A stretch of 64,000 bases of DNA from Chryseobacterium oranimense (lineage in GTDB: Bacteria > Bacteroidota > Bacteroidia > Flavobacteriales > Weeksellaceae): contig NZ_CP104203.1 in NCBI RefSeq assembly GCF_025244725.1, positions 1,612,001 to 1,676,000 on the forward strand, given 5' to 3'. The notes beneath the pieces are model-generated. The model searched no databases. It saw nothing but the letters and a program-made list of their open reading frames with translations, and was not told the DNA's origin. Position numbers and translations under genes: made by a program. Below, piece by piece: positions 18,647-26,110 of this stretch. How positions within the stretch are numbered: the first letter of the stretch is position 1; the number at the start of each line of letters is the position of its first letter.

Positions 18647-19672
18647 ATGAAAAAGTTACCAATTATTATAGCCGTTTCAGTTGTCCCTTTTGTGGTAAAC
18701 TGCACTGCACAGCATTCAGGTATAAAACCCACTGTCATCACAGAAACGGTGGTACACGATACGGATGATCCGGCAATCTGGATCAATCCCGAAAATGCTT
18801 CAAAAAGCATCATTATAGGAACCGATAAGGACACTGACGGCGGATTGTATGCCTTCGACCTGAGCGGAAAAATCATCAACAAGGTTTCAGGATTGAAACG
18901 CCCGAACAATGTAGATATTGAGTATGGCTTTATGCTGAACGGAAAAAAGACGGACATTGCTGCCGTTACGGAAAGGGAAGCCAATACAGTGAAGCTTTAC
19001 AGCCTCCCCGATCTGAAGGAAGTGGGTGAATTCACAGTTTTTGACGGTGAAACGGAACGCGGCCCGATGGGAATTTCGATGTACAAAAATCTGGCAACGG
19101 GAGAAATTGATGTTGTGGTGGGAAGAAAATCCGGGCCGGCCGACGGCTATCTGTGGCAGTATAAACTTTCTGAGAAGAACGGGAAAATCACCGGTGAAGT
19201 AATCCGTAAGTTCGGTAAATACAGCGGCCTGAAAGAGATCGAAAGTATTGCTGTGGATGATGAACTGGGCTACATCTACTATTCTGACGAGCAGTTCGCA
19301 GTGCATCAGTATTATGCAGATCCGGCGAAAGGAAATGAAGAGCTTCTGGTATTCGGAAAAGGAGATTTTACGTCTGATCTGGAGGGAATTTCTATTTATC
19401 CTACCTCATCAAAAACAGGTTATATTCTGGTTTCGAACCAGCAAAAGAATACTTTCAATGTATATCTGCGGGAAGACCCTGCGAAAGGAAGAGTTGCCGA
19501 AATCCCGGTTTCCACAAGTGAAAGCGACGGCTCAGAGGTTACCAACATTAATCTGGGACCGCAGTTTCCAAAGGGCATGCTGATTGCGATGAGCAATGGC
19601 AGGGTGTTTCATTTTTATGACTGGCGGATTGTTGAGGAGAGGATAAAAGCGGCACAGGAAGCTGGAAAGTAG
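18647..19672 (+). CDS. Beta-propeller phytase (3-phytase)
   Basis: 341 residues from the ATG at 18647. An in-frame TTG lies 15 bases earlier inside the receptor gene and is not needed. The N-terminus is a signal peptide, perhaps a lipoprotein one (FVVNC, Cys19), though the box is not a standard LxxC. Family hallmarks are D38-T-D-D-P-A-I-W and N87-N-V-D-x-x-Y-G-F; the acidic residues bind calcium and phosphate in known beta-propeller phytases. GTDKDTDGGLYAFDLSGK starts the first blades. The enzyme releases phosphate from inositol hexakisphosphate outside the inner membrane. Its coupling to a TonB receptor fits capture and uptake of phytate phosphorus. Confidence 0.95.
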   Translation: MKKLPIIIAVSVVPFVVNCTAQHSGIKPTVITETVVHDTDDPAIWINPENASKSIIIGTDKDTDGGLYAFDLSGKIINKVSGLKRPNNVDIEYGFMLNGKKTDIAAVTEREANTVKLYSLPDLKEVGEFTVFDGETERGPMGISMYKNLATGEIDVVVGRKSGPADGYLWQYKLSEKNGKITGEVIRKFGKYSGLKEIESIAVDDELGYIYYSDEQFAVHQYYADPAKGNEELLVFGKGDFTSDLEGISIYPTSSKTGYILVSNQQKNTFNVYLREDPAKGRVAEIPVSTSESDGSEVTNINLGPQFPKGMLIAMSNGRVFHFYDWRIVEERIKAAQEAGK

Positions 19673-20012
19673 AGGGATTTTGTTTCAGTTTTATTATCGT
19701 TCAATTAAACCACTGTTTTGGCAGTGGTTTATGTTTTATACAAGGGCTGAATCGCTTCTGAAGTACCTCCGGCCTGCCGGCTAAGGTTTGTAGAATTTTA
19801 GCCACGGATTTCACGGATAGGCACGAATGTTTATGCTGAGGTTTGATGAAAATGTTTTAAAAAGGCAGGCTATTATCTGTGTAAATATGTGAAATTTGCG
19901 GTTAATGAAATTTATGGATATTGTATCTGTAGCGGTGGATATTTTACCGGATATTTTTTTACCTTTAATTTGCAGAATGTATTATCTTTGAACATTCACA
20001 AACTGATTAAGA
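19673..20012. other. 340-base intergenic region with a dispersed-repeat-like tract
   Basis: Contains CCGGCCTGCCGG (a short palindrome near 19769) and then AGCCACGGATTTCACGGAT near 19800. The latter looks like the dispersed intergenic repeat often seen in flavobacterial genomes; this is from memory and not searched. No gene is supported here apart from the promoter listed separately. Confidence 0.4.
19983..19990 (+). promoter_or_regulatory. -7 box before the XRE regulator
   Basis: TATCTTTG matches TAnnTTTG and lies 22 bases before the ATG at 20013. There is no TTTG at the -33 distance, so confidence is moderate. Confidence 0.4.
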
Positions 20013-20417
20013 ATGGACCACAAAATACACCAGGGAAGAAATATAAAACGCTTTAGAGAAATGCTGGGCATCAAGCAGGAAGCACTGGCCCTTGATCTGG
20101 GCGAAGACTGGAACCAAAAGAAAATCTCTCTGCTAGAACAAAAAGAAACCATAGAAGACCAACTGCTCGAAAAAATATCCGGAGTACTGAAAATTCCCGT
20201 AGAAGCTTTTCAAAATTTTGATGAGGAGCAGGCTGTGAATATTATAGCTAATACTTTTCAAGATGATGCAGTTGCTTATGCTGAGCAATACAAATGTAAC
20301 ATCAATCCAATAGACAAGATTATTCAGCTTCACGAAGAGAAAATTGCCCTCTATGAACGTATGCTAAAAGAAAAAGATGAAATGATGAGCAGACTGGAAA
20401 AACTGCTCGATAAATAA
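20013..20417 (+). CDS. XRE-family helix-turn-helix regulator
   Basis: 134 residues. An N-terminal HTH_3/XRE domain (about 8-68: NIKRFREMLGIKQEALALDL, then KKISLLEQKE) is followed by a linker and a C-terminal coiled coil (about 100-134, HEEKIALYERMLKEKDEMM), probably for dimerisation. Proteins of this layout are common next to accessory loci in flavobacteria. It stands on the opposite strand to, and just beyond the distal end of, the Rhs cassette array. It is thus convergent with the array, so a regulatory link to the toxins is possible but not shown. Confidence 0.85.
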   Translation: MDHKIHQGRNIKRFREMLGIKQEALALDLGEDWNQKKISLLEQKETIEDQLLEKISGVLKIPVEAFQNFDEEQAVNIIANTFQDDAVAYAEQYKCNINPIDKIIQLHEEKIALYERMLKEKDEMMSRLEKLLDK

Positions 20418-20426
20418 TTCTTAAGG

Positions 20427-20459
20427 AAAAAAGGATAACCGTTTTGGTTATCCTTTTTT
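20427..20459. terminator. Terminator between XRE gene and Rhs cassette array
   Basis: Perfect stem AAAAAAGGATAACC (20427-20440) / GGTTATCCTTTTTT (20446-20459) with a 5-base loop. It works in both directions. A near copy (GGATAACC, loop, TTATCC) recurs at 23456-23482 inside the array. Confidence 0.88.
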
Positions 20460-20528
20460 TGAGGTTTTTAAATATTTTCAATAAGTTAAGAATTGAAATA
20501 TCAAGTCATTACGTAGGAGCTTGATCTA

Positions 20529-20846
20529 CTAAATTTCATTTTTTGGCAATGTGAAATCGAAAAAAATTTCTGAATAATCTTCACTAAAAACAAATAGTCT
20601 ACTAATACTAACATTTCTCACAACAACAAACTTTACATATTCAACAGATTTCTCCTTAAGCAATAGAAGATTAATTAAAACTTTAGATGTTAATTCTTTT
20701 ATCTTTTCATCTTTAGCCATTTTATTTCTTCCTTTATACAAGGTAATTAAATCCTCTAATGACAAGGGCTGATTTGAATAAGAAATCTCAAAATCTTTTA
20801 ATTTTGGATCATATTCTTGTACAGTATTGTAAATCAGATCATTCAT
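20529..20846 (-). CDS. Putative immunity-type small protein
   Basis: 105 residues, acidic and basic residues mixed, no signal peptide or membrane helix. No family recognised. It follows the gene at 20852-21202 after 5 bases, on the strand of the Rhs operon, in a region where each toxin-tip remnant is trailed by one or two small genes. That context is the only reason to call it immunity-like. It starts MNDLIYNTV, and the gene at 22025-22375 has a similar internal MNDLIINDLYEI, which may reflect distant relation. It is the last gene of the array before the terminator at 20427-20459. Confidence 0.55.
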   Translation of the reverse strand: MNDLIYNTVQEYDPKLKDFEISYSNQPLSLEDLITLYKGRNKMAKDEKIKELTSKVLINLLLLKEKSVEYVKFVVVRNVSISRLFVFSEDYSEIFFDFTLPKNEI

Positions 20847-20851
20847 TTATG

Positions 20852-21202
20852 TTAAATTAATTTATTGAATTTATCTTCATCAATCTCACTTTCTAAATAT
20901 CCAATAACCTTCTCCCAATCTTCACTTAAATAATACATCCCGAAATAATCTTTACCATAAATATTTGCTCCTTTTAATAATATTCCTGTATAATCTTCTA
21001 ATCCAATAAGCAATAAACTCATTTCCTCAGCAAGCTTAAAATTTTCTTGGCGAGTAGCGATACCTTTTCTTATTTTATATATTCCGATTAAATTTTCTCT
21101 TTCAAATCTACCATTACTCAGCCTCATTTGATAATCATTAATTTCTCCAGAGAGATTAACTGTGTTTTTTATCAAATTGAATATTTCTTCTTTTGTTTTC
21201 AT
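20852..21202 (-). CDS. Putative immunity protein behind a toxin-tip end
   Basis: 116 residues, cytoplasmic, largely helical by composition (MKTKEEIFNLIKN, AEEMSLLLIGLEDY). No known family recognised. Its ATG overlaps the stop of a short upstream frame (ATGA) that reads GNMVIGNVQYVNLNQ. That frame looks like the last residues of an Rhs toxin tip and lies within direct repeat copy A (21201-21363). Such stop-start overlap is typical for toxin and immunity pairs. The toxin itself is gone. Immunity function is therefore inference from position. Confidence 0.6.
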   Translation of the reverse strand: MKTKEEIFNLIKNTVNLSGEINDYQMRLSNGRFERENLIGIYKIRKGIATRQENFKLAEEMSLLLIGLEDYTGILLKGANIYGKDYFGMYYLSEDWEKVIGYLESEIDEDKFNKLI

Positions 21203-21363
21203 TGATTAAGGTTTACATATTGTACATTCCCTATTACCATATTACCAAAAAAGTATAGCAACACCATTATCTAATTATCATAAAATATCATCCCCAGAAT
21301 GACACTATAATCTTCACTGCTAAAAATAGAACAACTTTTTTTCTCTCCATCAATAACAGACAA
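21201..21363. repeat. Direct repeat copy A within the cassette array
   Basis: About 163 bases nearly identical (roughly 94 percent by eye) to copy B at 21955-22117. On the minus strand each copy holds the last codons of an immunity-like gene (ending SVILGMIFYDN), a spacer, and a toxin-tip end (FFGNxVIGNVQY). Copy A joins this to the gene at 20852-21202, copy B to that at 21596-21928. The repeat is thus a cassette joint reused with two different downstream genes. Confidence 0.8.
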
Positions 21364-21530
21364 ATTTTGAAGATTGATCCTATTTTTGTCTAGTTCCCAT
21401 TTATCCTGTCCTTGATAGCATCATGTAAATGAAGCATTTCATGACCTAACACACAAGAGATTTTTTCTTTGCAAAAAGAAAATGATACTATCAAAATTGT
21501 AGGTTATAAAATTAATCTGGATGTTAAATA
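21271..21530 (-). pseudogene. Truncated immunity gene and possible toxin fragment
   Basis: On the minus strand, 21271 to about 21400 encodes the C-terminal end of a close homologue of the 22025-22375 protein (SVIDGEKKSCSIF, then SVILGMIFYDN) but without its N-terminus. Directly before it, in another frame, lies a fragment of some 37 codons containing GHEMLHLHDAIKDR and a stop. HEMLH fits the HExxH zinc motif of metallopeptidase toxins. However, HLHDAIKDR also resembles HLYDIYNDR of the neighbouring immunity-like protein, so the origin is ambiguous. No intact gene remains. Confidence 0.6.
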
Positions 21531-21595
21531 AAATAAAAACCCATAAAAATGCCCCTGAAATATAATATTTTAGGGGCTCTATATTTTAAAATACT

Positions 21596-21928
21596 TTATT
21601 TATTAATATTATAGCTTTTAAAAAATGTATAACTCCCATTCTTCACCCTATATACATCAAAGCTTTTTGTGTTATGTTCTTTGGAAATAGAATCACCAAC
21701 TTTTAGTGTATCTCCTCTAGTATTCGTAGTAGTAATACAATATTCATTATCATAATAAAATTGTAATGATTTATTTTCATAATTCATCACCTTAATGATT
21801 TTAGTCTGAATTTTATTTTTAAAAAAATGGTCATTATTTTTGTATATATATTTATATCCATAAAAATAACCCACTAATACTAACCCTAATATCATAGGTA
21901 CAAAGCGATAATATTTTGAAACCTTCAT
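21596..21928 (-). CDS. Small membrane-anchored protein in cassette array
   Basis: 110 residues. One N-terminal hydrophobic helix (FVPMILGLVLVGYFYGY) followed by an extracytoplasmic-looking basic and polar domain of about 80 residues. No family recognised. It begins 31 bases after the tip-end stop in repeat copy B (FFGNVVIGNVQYAKP), the position expected for an immunity gene. A membrane-anchored immunity protein would suit a toxin acting at or outside the membrane, but this is inference. Confidence 0.55.
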   Translation of the reverse strand: MKVSKYYRFVPMILGLVLVGYFYGYKYIYKNNDHFFKNKIQTKIIKVMNYENKSLQFYYDNEYCITTTNTRGDTLKVGDSISKEHNTKSFDVYRVKNGSYTFFKSYNINK

Positions 21929-21954
21929 TTTTATTTAATTTAGAAAATGTTTTT

Positions 21955-22117
21955 ATTGATTAAGGTTTTGCATATTGTACATTACCTATTACCACATTAC
22001 CAAAAAAATATAGTAACTCCATATCTAATTATCATAAAATATCATCCCCAGAATGACACTATAATCTTCACTGCTAAAAATAGAACAACTTTTTTCCTCT
22101 CCATCAATAACAGACAA
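21955..22117. repeat. Direct repeat copy B within the cassette array
   Basis: Partner of copy A (21201-21363), same length, differing by about ten substitutions or short indels. It covers the 3' end of the gene at 22025-22375 and the toxin-tip end that stops at 21960-21962. The two copies could recombine and delete the 750 bases between them. Confidence 0.8.
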
Positions 22118-22375
22118 TCTTACATTTTCCAAATCTGAATTCTCTAATCGTTCAACAACTTCCCTATGTCCTTCATAAGAATCGCTTAAATGGATACTTG
22201 AATCCAATCTGTCATTGTAAATATCATATAAATGTTGCCTTGTTTCAGAAAATGCAGAGTTAAAAATATCTTTCTGGTCTTTAATTTTTTTAATATAATC
22301 AATAACTTGATCTAAATAATTTCTTATTTCATAAAGATCATTTATAATTAGATCATTCATAACTAAGTTACTCAT
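22025..22375 (-). CDS. Putative immunity protein
   Basis: 116 residues, acidic, no signal peptide. N-terminus MSNLVMNDLIINDLYEIRNYL suggests helices, and the C-terminal part is beta-rich (SVIDGEEKSCSIFSSEDYSV). No family recognised. A second, truncated copy of its 3' end lies at 21271-21363. It begins 28 bases after a short tip-like frame ending SGSGETMKFSCT (22404-22468). Its role as an immunity protein is inferred from this context alone. Confidence 0.6.
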   Translation of the reverse strand: MSNLVMNDLIINDLYEIRNYLDQVIDYIKKIKDQKDIFNSAFSETRQHLYDIYNDRLDSSIHLSDSYEGHREVVERLENSDLENVRLSVIDGEEKSCSIFSSEDYSVILGMIFYDN

Positions 22376-22403
22376 AATTATTATTTTATCTGGGACATAA
22401 TGT

Positions 22404-22468
22404 TCATGTACAAGAGAACTTCATAGTCTCACCGCTGCCACTGTTACTCACGATCACATTTCTATAAA
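22404..22468 (-). pseudogene. Toxin-tip C-terminal remnant
   Basis: A frame of about 20 codons, reading VYRNVIVSNSGSGETMKFSC and a Thr before TGA, sits between two immunity-like genes. Its composition is protein-like and its place matches the tip ends seen in front of other immunity genes here. Too short for a firm call. Confidence 0.4.
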
Positions 22469-22827
22469 CCATTCCCTTCTGTAAAATCTCTTTTCAATTT
22501 ATTTTTAAAATCTTCAAAATTAGAATGAAAAAAATATGGCGGCGGTGTAGAAAAACGAAATATCAATTCATCCATAAAAAAAGCTACTCGTTCCCAACAA
22601 TTATCTGCATAATCATCATAATTATATCTATGATGAATGCTCTTGCTAAATTCAACAAAATCTTCTTCTGTCAAGTGATATTTATTTTTGTACAAATTTA
22701 TATATTCGAATATTGAAAAGAAGAAATCTCTATATTGATCTATAGTTAGCCTAGATAGATTTTCTGGGTTAAATTCAAGATATAATTTTTCTAAAATTTC
22801 TCTTATAATAATGTCTCTTTCTTTCAT
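22462..22827 (-). CDS. Putative immunity protein, tandem paralogue 1
   Basis: 121 residues. Clear paralogue of the next gene upstream (22847-23212): shared FEYINLYKxKYxLT, ERVxFFMDEL and SNFEDFKxKxKR with the same C-terminus GNGL. Roughly half the residues are identical by eye. Charged, aromatic-rich, no signal peptide. Family not recognised. The pair lies directly behind a degenerate toxin tip (23218-23400). Duplicated and diverged immunity genes are common in polymorphic-toxin loci. Confidence 0.65.
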   Translation of the reverse strand: MKERDIIIREILEKLYLEFNPENLSRLTIDQYRDFFFSIFEYINLYKNKYHLTEEDFVEFSKSIHHRYNYDDYADNCWERVAFFMDELIFRFSTPPPYFFHSNFEDFKNKLKRDFTEGNGL

Positions 22828-22846
22828 ATAAATTCTTTACAATTTT

Positions 22847-23212
22847 TTATAAGCCATTACCTTTCGTGACATGCCTTTTCATTTTATATTTGAAATCCTC
22901 AAAGTTAGAATCCCAAAAAAATGGTGGATGATAGGTATATAAAATCGCTAATTCATCCATAAAAAATCTTACTCGTTCGCCACAATTATCTTCAAAACCA
23001 TCATCTTCATAATTATATACAAAATCATTTGCAAATACCCTAAAGTCTAAGGATGTTAAAAGATATTTGTCTTTGTATAAATTTATATACTCAAACATTG
23101 AAATAATAAAATCTCTATATTCATCCAGGGTCATCTTGGAAATATTTTCTGGTCTTAGTTCAATTTCTAATTTTTCTTGAATCTGTTTTATAATTGCGTT
23201 TCTTTCTTCCAT
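22847..23212 (-). CDS. Putative immunity protein, tandem paralogue 2
   Basis: 121 residues from the ATG at 23212 (MEERNAIIKQIQEKL), chosen because it aligns with the start of its paralogue at 22827 and begins 5 bases after the stop of the toxin-tip remnant at 23218. The frame is open for eight more codons upstream, inside that remnant. Same conserved blocks as the paralogue (FEYINLYKDKYLLT, ERVRFFMDELA). No known family. Tight coupling to a tip end makes this the original immunity gene of the pair, with 22462-22827 its duplicate. Confidence 0.65.
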   Translation of the reverse strand: MEERNAIIKQIQEKLEIELRPENISKMTLDEYRDFIISMFEYINLYKDKYLLTSLDFRVFANDFVYNYEDDGFEDNCGERVRFFMDELAILYTYHPPFFWDSNFEDFKYKMKRHVTKGNGL

Positions 23213-23217
23213 ATAAT

Positions 23218-23400
23218 TTATTTTACAGGTTTCCAAGCTGGGGCAGTGGTTTGAATTAATGCTCTAAATGTTCCTACATTCATAGGAATTGCAGGTCGTA
23301 TCTATCCATAATTCGGAACATTACCGTACTTAGTAAACACCTTGCTGGTGTTCTAAAATGTCCCTTCCCTCTTTATGCCTGTAAAATAATTATTTCACCC
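23218..23400 (-). pseudogene. Degenerate Rhs toxin-tip C-terminus
   Basis: The minus strand reads VFTKYGNVPNYG, stop, then IRPAIPMNVGTFRALIQTT and APAWKPVK before the final TAA at 23218-23220. Further upstream another stop and a second plausible frame (KEGRDILEHQQGVY) appear. The in-frame TAG and frame change show decay. The final stop lies 5 bases before an immunity-like ATG. No Rhs core is left, so this is only the distal part of an old cassette. The rest of the gap up to 23553 holds the hairpin at 23456-23482 and nothing else clear. Confidence 0.55.
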
Positions 23401-23455
23401 AAACAATTGGAACATGAACTGATTTTTGATTTCATAAAGCCTGCTTTTTTCGATA

Positions 23456-23482
23456 AAAGGATAACCAAAACGATTATCCTTT
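23456..23482 (-). terminator. Terminator-like hairpin inside the cassette array
   Basis: Arms AAAGGATAA (23456-23464) and TTATCCTTT (23474-23482). The core GGATAACC is the same as in the terminator at 20427-20459, suggesting that both derive from one ancestral terminator. It would end transcription of the immunity gene at 23554-24096. Confidence 0.6.
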
Positions 23483-23553
23483 CTTTTATGTTTTTATTTA
23501 AACATTATACTGTAATGCTAATTAATATTATATACCAGATATCTAAAACATTA

Positions 23554-24096
23554 TCAATTTTTACTTTTACTAATATATTTTTTTAGTAATTCATTGTTTC
23601 CTATTAGCAAATATTTCTCAATATATAAATTATCTTTACAATAGTGAGAATACAAATCAATCAATCTATAACAAGCAATGATAAACCAGCTTGATTCCTC
23701 ATTATTTAAATTTGAAAATAATATATCATAGCTCTTTTGAAAGAAAATTTGTTCTTGTTTTTGAAAGAAAACATTATTTGTATAAAAAAAATCAATATAA
23801 CAATATATACTATATTCTTCTCTATTTTCAATAAGATTGTCAATTATTTCAATATATAAATGAAATATTAAGTCTCCAATGCTTTTTACAATACTTAATG
23901 TTTGCTCAGAAATATCAAATATGTTATATAAATCAATAATATATTCTAATTTATTATATTCTTTATTTTCATTAATAAAAATTGATAATTCATTAAAAAA
24001 AACATCCGAATTATTTAATAAATCCTTTTTATAACTTTCGATCTGATCATCGTCATCATTATCAATTGCTGAAATGAATGAATTAAATTTTTGCAT
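23554..24096 (-). CDS. Putative immunity protein of the frameshifted tip
   Basis: 180 residues, very rich in Ile, Asn, Phe, Tyr and Asp, and encoded by strikingly AT-rich DNA. Mostly helical by pattern, no signal peptide or membrane helix. No family recognised. The ATG at 24096 follows the TAA of the degenerate tip (24100-24102) by 3 bases, the expected coupling of toxin and immunity genes. It still has an intact frame although its toxin is broken, as would be kept for protection against kin carrying the live toxin. Confidence 0.65.
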   Translation of the reverse strand: MQKFNSFISAIDNDDDDQIESYKKDLLNNSDVFFNELSIFINENKEYNKLEYIIDLYNIFDISEQTLSIVKSIGDLIFHLYIEIIDNLIENREEYSIYCYIDFFYTNNVFFQKQEQIFFQKSYDILFSNLNNEESSWFIIACYRLIDLYSHYCKDNLYIEKYLLIGNNELLKKYISKSKN

Positions 24097-24099
24097 ATT

Positions 24100-25132
24100 T
24101 TATTTTTTAATTGATATAATTTGTGGTGGACGAATCACTACTGAATTAAAAATTACTGTATTCTTACCATAAAACGAAAAATTATAATCTCCGCCTTCCC
24201 TTTTTTTAATAGGTAAACCTAATTGCTCAATTTGTTTCATTGTTACTCCTCTGGCAGGAAGGGATATATTTTTAAACATTTCATAAGACCTTGAGGTACA
24301 GTATATTGAACAATAATATCATATTGATCTGAATATCCAAAGCTAAAAGTTGCTTTTTGTGCATATTCGAGCCTTCTTGTTACATATGGTCCTTCACCCA
24401 TATCATTCCTGATTCATTTAAACGCTGAGTTAAATAGCCCCCAGCTTTATTATATTCATTATATGACATTGCTCTATAAAAAAATTCAACACCACCAGAT
24501 TCATCCGCAGGCATATCTGTTGCTCCTGTAAGAGGTATATCATAACCACGAGCATGTGAACTACCCCATTAAGTATTAATGGTAATGCCCAAAGACTACG
24601 ACTTGCTAAAGTACCTACAGCACTATAAAATGCCTGTGCATTTATCTCAATAATCTCTCCAATCTGAACAATTCTACTAACTCTACTAACCTTTGCTCCA
24701 GAAGCAAGAGTTGAAATCCCTGCACCTTTTTCACCTCCAAAAATTCCTTTTAAAAAATCCCAAAAATTCCTTTTTGCCGGACCCGGACTTGCTGCTGTAG
24801 CCATAATATTTGCAAATTCCCGGGTTTGCCCAAAAGTTTTTGGTCCCCCAACACTTCCACTATGATTGGCTGTTAAAAACTTATCTCTATCCCCAATTGG
24901 ATCTCCCCCAAACCAGCCTGAATTAGCATTCTGCATAAAGCCATCCCCCATAAAAGGAGTCATGGCTCTTCTTCCATCCGGGTCTATAAAACTTATAGGG
25001 TTGTTTAAAGCATAATTATATGGAGAAAATCTTCTGCTTGTTTCTGCCAATGGATCTATAACACCCCATCTTGCAATATCACTCATATACATTCTTGCTC
25101 CGTAATCGCTCCAGCCGGTTGGTTTCTTTTAT
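24100..25132 (-). pseudogene. Orphan Rhs tip with several frameshifts
   Basis: Starts within the conserved Rhs core ([18 protein letters not shown], then [16 protein letters not shown]) but has no upstream Rhs body. A 4-base duplication near 25115 breaks the frame ahead of it. It shares a further 50 residues with the current tip ([23 protein letters not shown]). The frame then shifts near 24570, near 24395 and near 24285. Joined, the frames read [54 protein letters not shown] and VIRPPQIISIKK. The YRAMS start and VTxxLEYA pattern suggest an ADP-ribosyltransferase-like toxin, at low confidence. The immunity gene follows after 3 bases. Confidence 0.75.
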
Positions 25133-25175
25133 CCGTAACTGTTAATACATTAGGAATAATCTTTTATTCCACTTA

Positions 25176-25213
25176 AAACAAGTAAGAGCAGAATAACCCG
25201 CTCTTCCTTGTTT
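25176..25213 (-). terminator. Hairpin downstream of the two-domain immunity gene
   Basis: Stem AAACAAG/CTTGTTT (25176-25182, 25207-25213) continued by AGAGC/GCTCT (25185-25189, 25200-25204) after a 2-base internal loop. Lies between the cassette ending at 25292 and the next orphan tip. Confidence 0.6.
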
Positions 25214-25291
25214 AAATTTTAATATTTAAATATGTTCATAATTTAAAATCCTATAAGTTTTTCCAAGTAATAAACTTCCAAATAACAAATA

Positions 25292-26110
25292 CTAATATGG
25301 TAATACATTATCACAAATAATAGGTGCCTGCATATATTCTGCAGCTAATTTATCCTTGAAATATTTTTCATGACCTATGGCAACGCCAAGTCCTAAATAT
25401 ATGGAATTGTTATTAATAAGAATCATTCCCTTAGGATTTTGAAGATTGTTTTTGTTGGTAAAATAAAATTCATAATCTCTATTTGGTCTAGCTAAAACAA
25501 AAGAAAGCATTTCAAAATAATCATCAGTTTCAAACTCTATTTTTCCAAAATATTGAGGATAGGTAAAATATTCTTCTTTAGGCTTAAATCCCATCAACAA
25601 GTTTTTCATAAAATCAAATATAATTTCTTTTTCAATTCTATTGATGTGTACATATAGATCAGTTAATTTAGATTCATTAATATCAGAAAAATTTTTAACA
25701 ACGTATAATGTACGATTATCCAATTTAGACAAAATAATTTCCATTACTTTAATATAATGGTCAATAGAATCATAAGATAATCCAGCCGTAAAAACAACTA
25801 GCTTATTATTTGTTTTTAATAAATAATAAGTAAAAACCAGAAAATTTTCTATTGCTGAGCAAGAGTTCAATCGACCATCTTTAAAGCCTATTATATTTTC
25901 AATTTCACGTTTTAATTTATTCTTGCCGATTAGCGTATCATAACTATTTCCATAAATTTTAACGGCATTTTCAATAGGAAAATTCACCGCAATGAAATCT
26001 TTATTATCAATTAAGCTCTGATAATCGCTGTCTTTATCCATTATTATTAGATTCATATTTTTTACCAACACATCTGAAACATTATCCATCTCAATCTGGA
26101 ATTGCTCCAT
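25292..26110 (-). CDS. Two-domain immunity-like protein, second gene of orphan cassette
   Basis: 272 residues from the ATG at 26110; an in-frame TTG lies four codons earlier, and an ATG at 26089 just after the upstream stop is also possible. The C-terminal part (about 145-272) is a clear paralogue of the whole upstream protein (26091-26477): KLTDLYVHINRIEKEIIFDF, then YPQYFGKIEFETDDYFEMLS and NPKGMILIN. The N-terminal 140 residues are unrelated to it and are not recognised; they look like a mixed alpha/beta fold. The gene overlaps its upstream neighbour by 20 bases, so translation is probably coupled. Fusion or partial duplication of an immunity gene is the simplest reading. Confidence 0.65.
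   Translation of the reverse strand: MEQFQIEMDNVSDVLVKNMNLIIMDKDSDYQSLIDNKDFIAVNFPIENAVKIYGNSYDTLIGKNKLKREIENIIGFKDGRLNSCSAIENFLVFTYYLLKTNNKLVVFTAGLSYDSIDHYIKVMEIILSKLDNRTLYVVKNFSDINESKLTDLYVHINRIEKEIIFDFMKNLLMGFKPKEEYFTYPQYFGKIEFETDDYFEMLSFVLARPNRDYEFYFTNKNNLQNPKGMILINNNSIYLGLGVAIGHEKYFKDKLAAEYMQAPIICDNVLPY

Noticed and set aside
24100-25132. Reading the orphan tip as a normal 220-residue gene (24430-25092)
   Set aside because: That frame ends in sequence that makes no sense, while shifted frames carry the conserved domain and end exactly before an immunity start; pseudogene or sequencing indels fit better.
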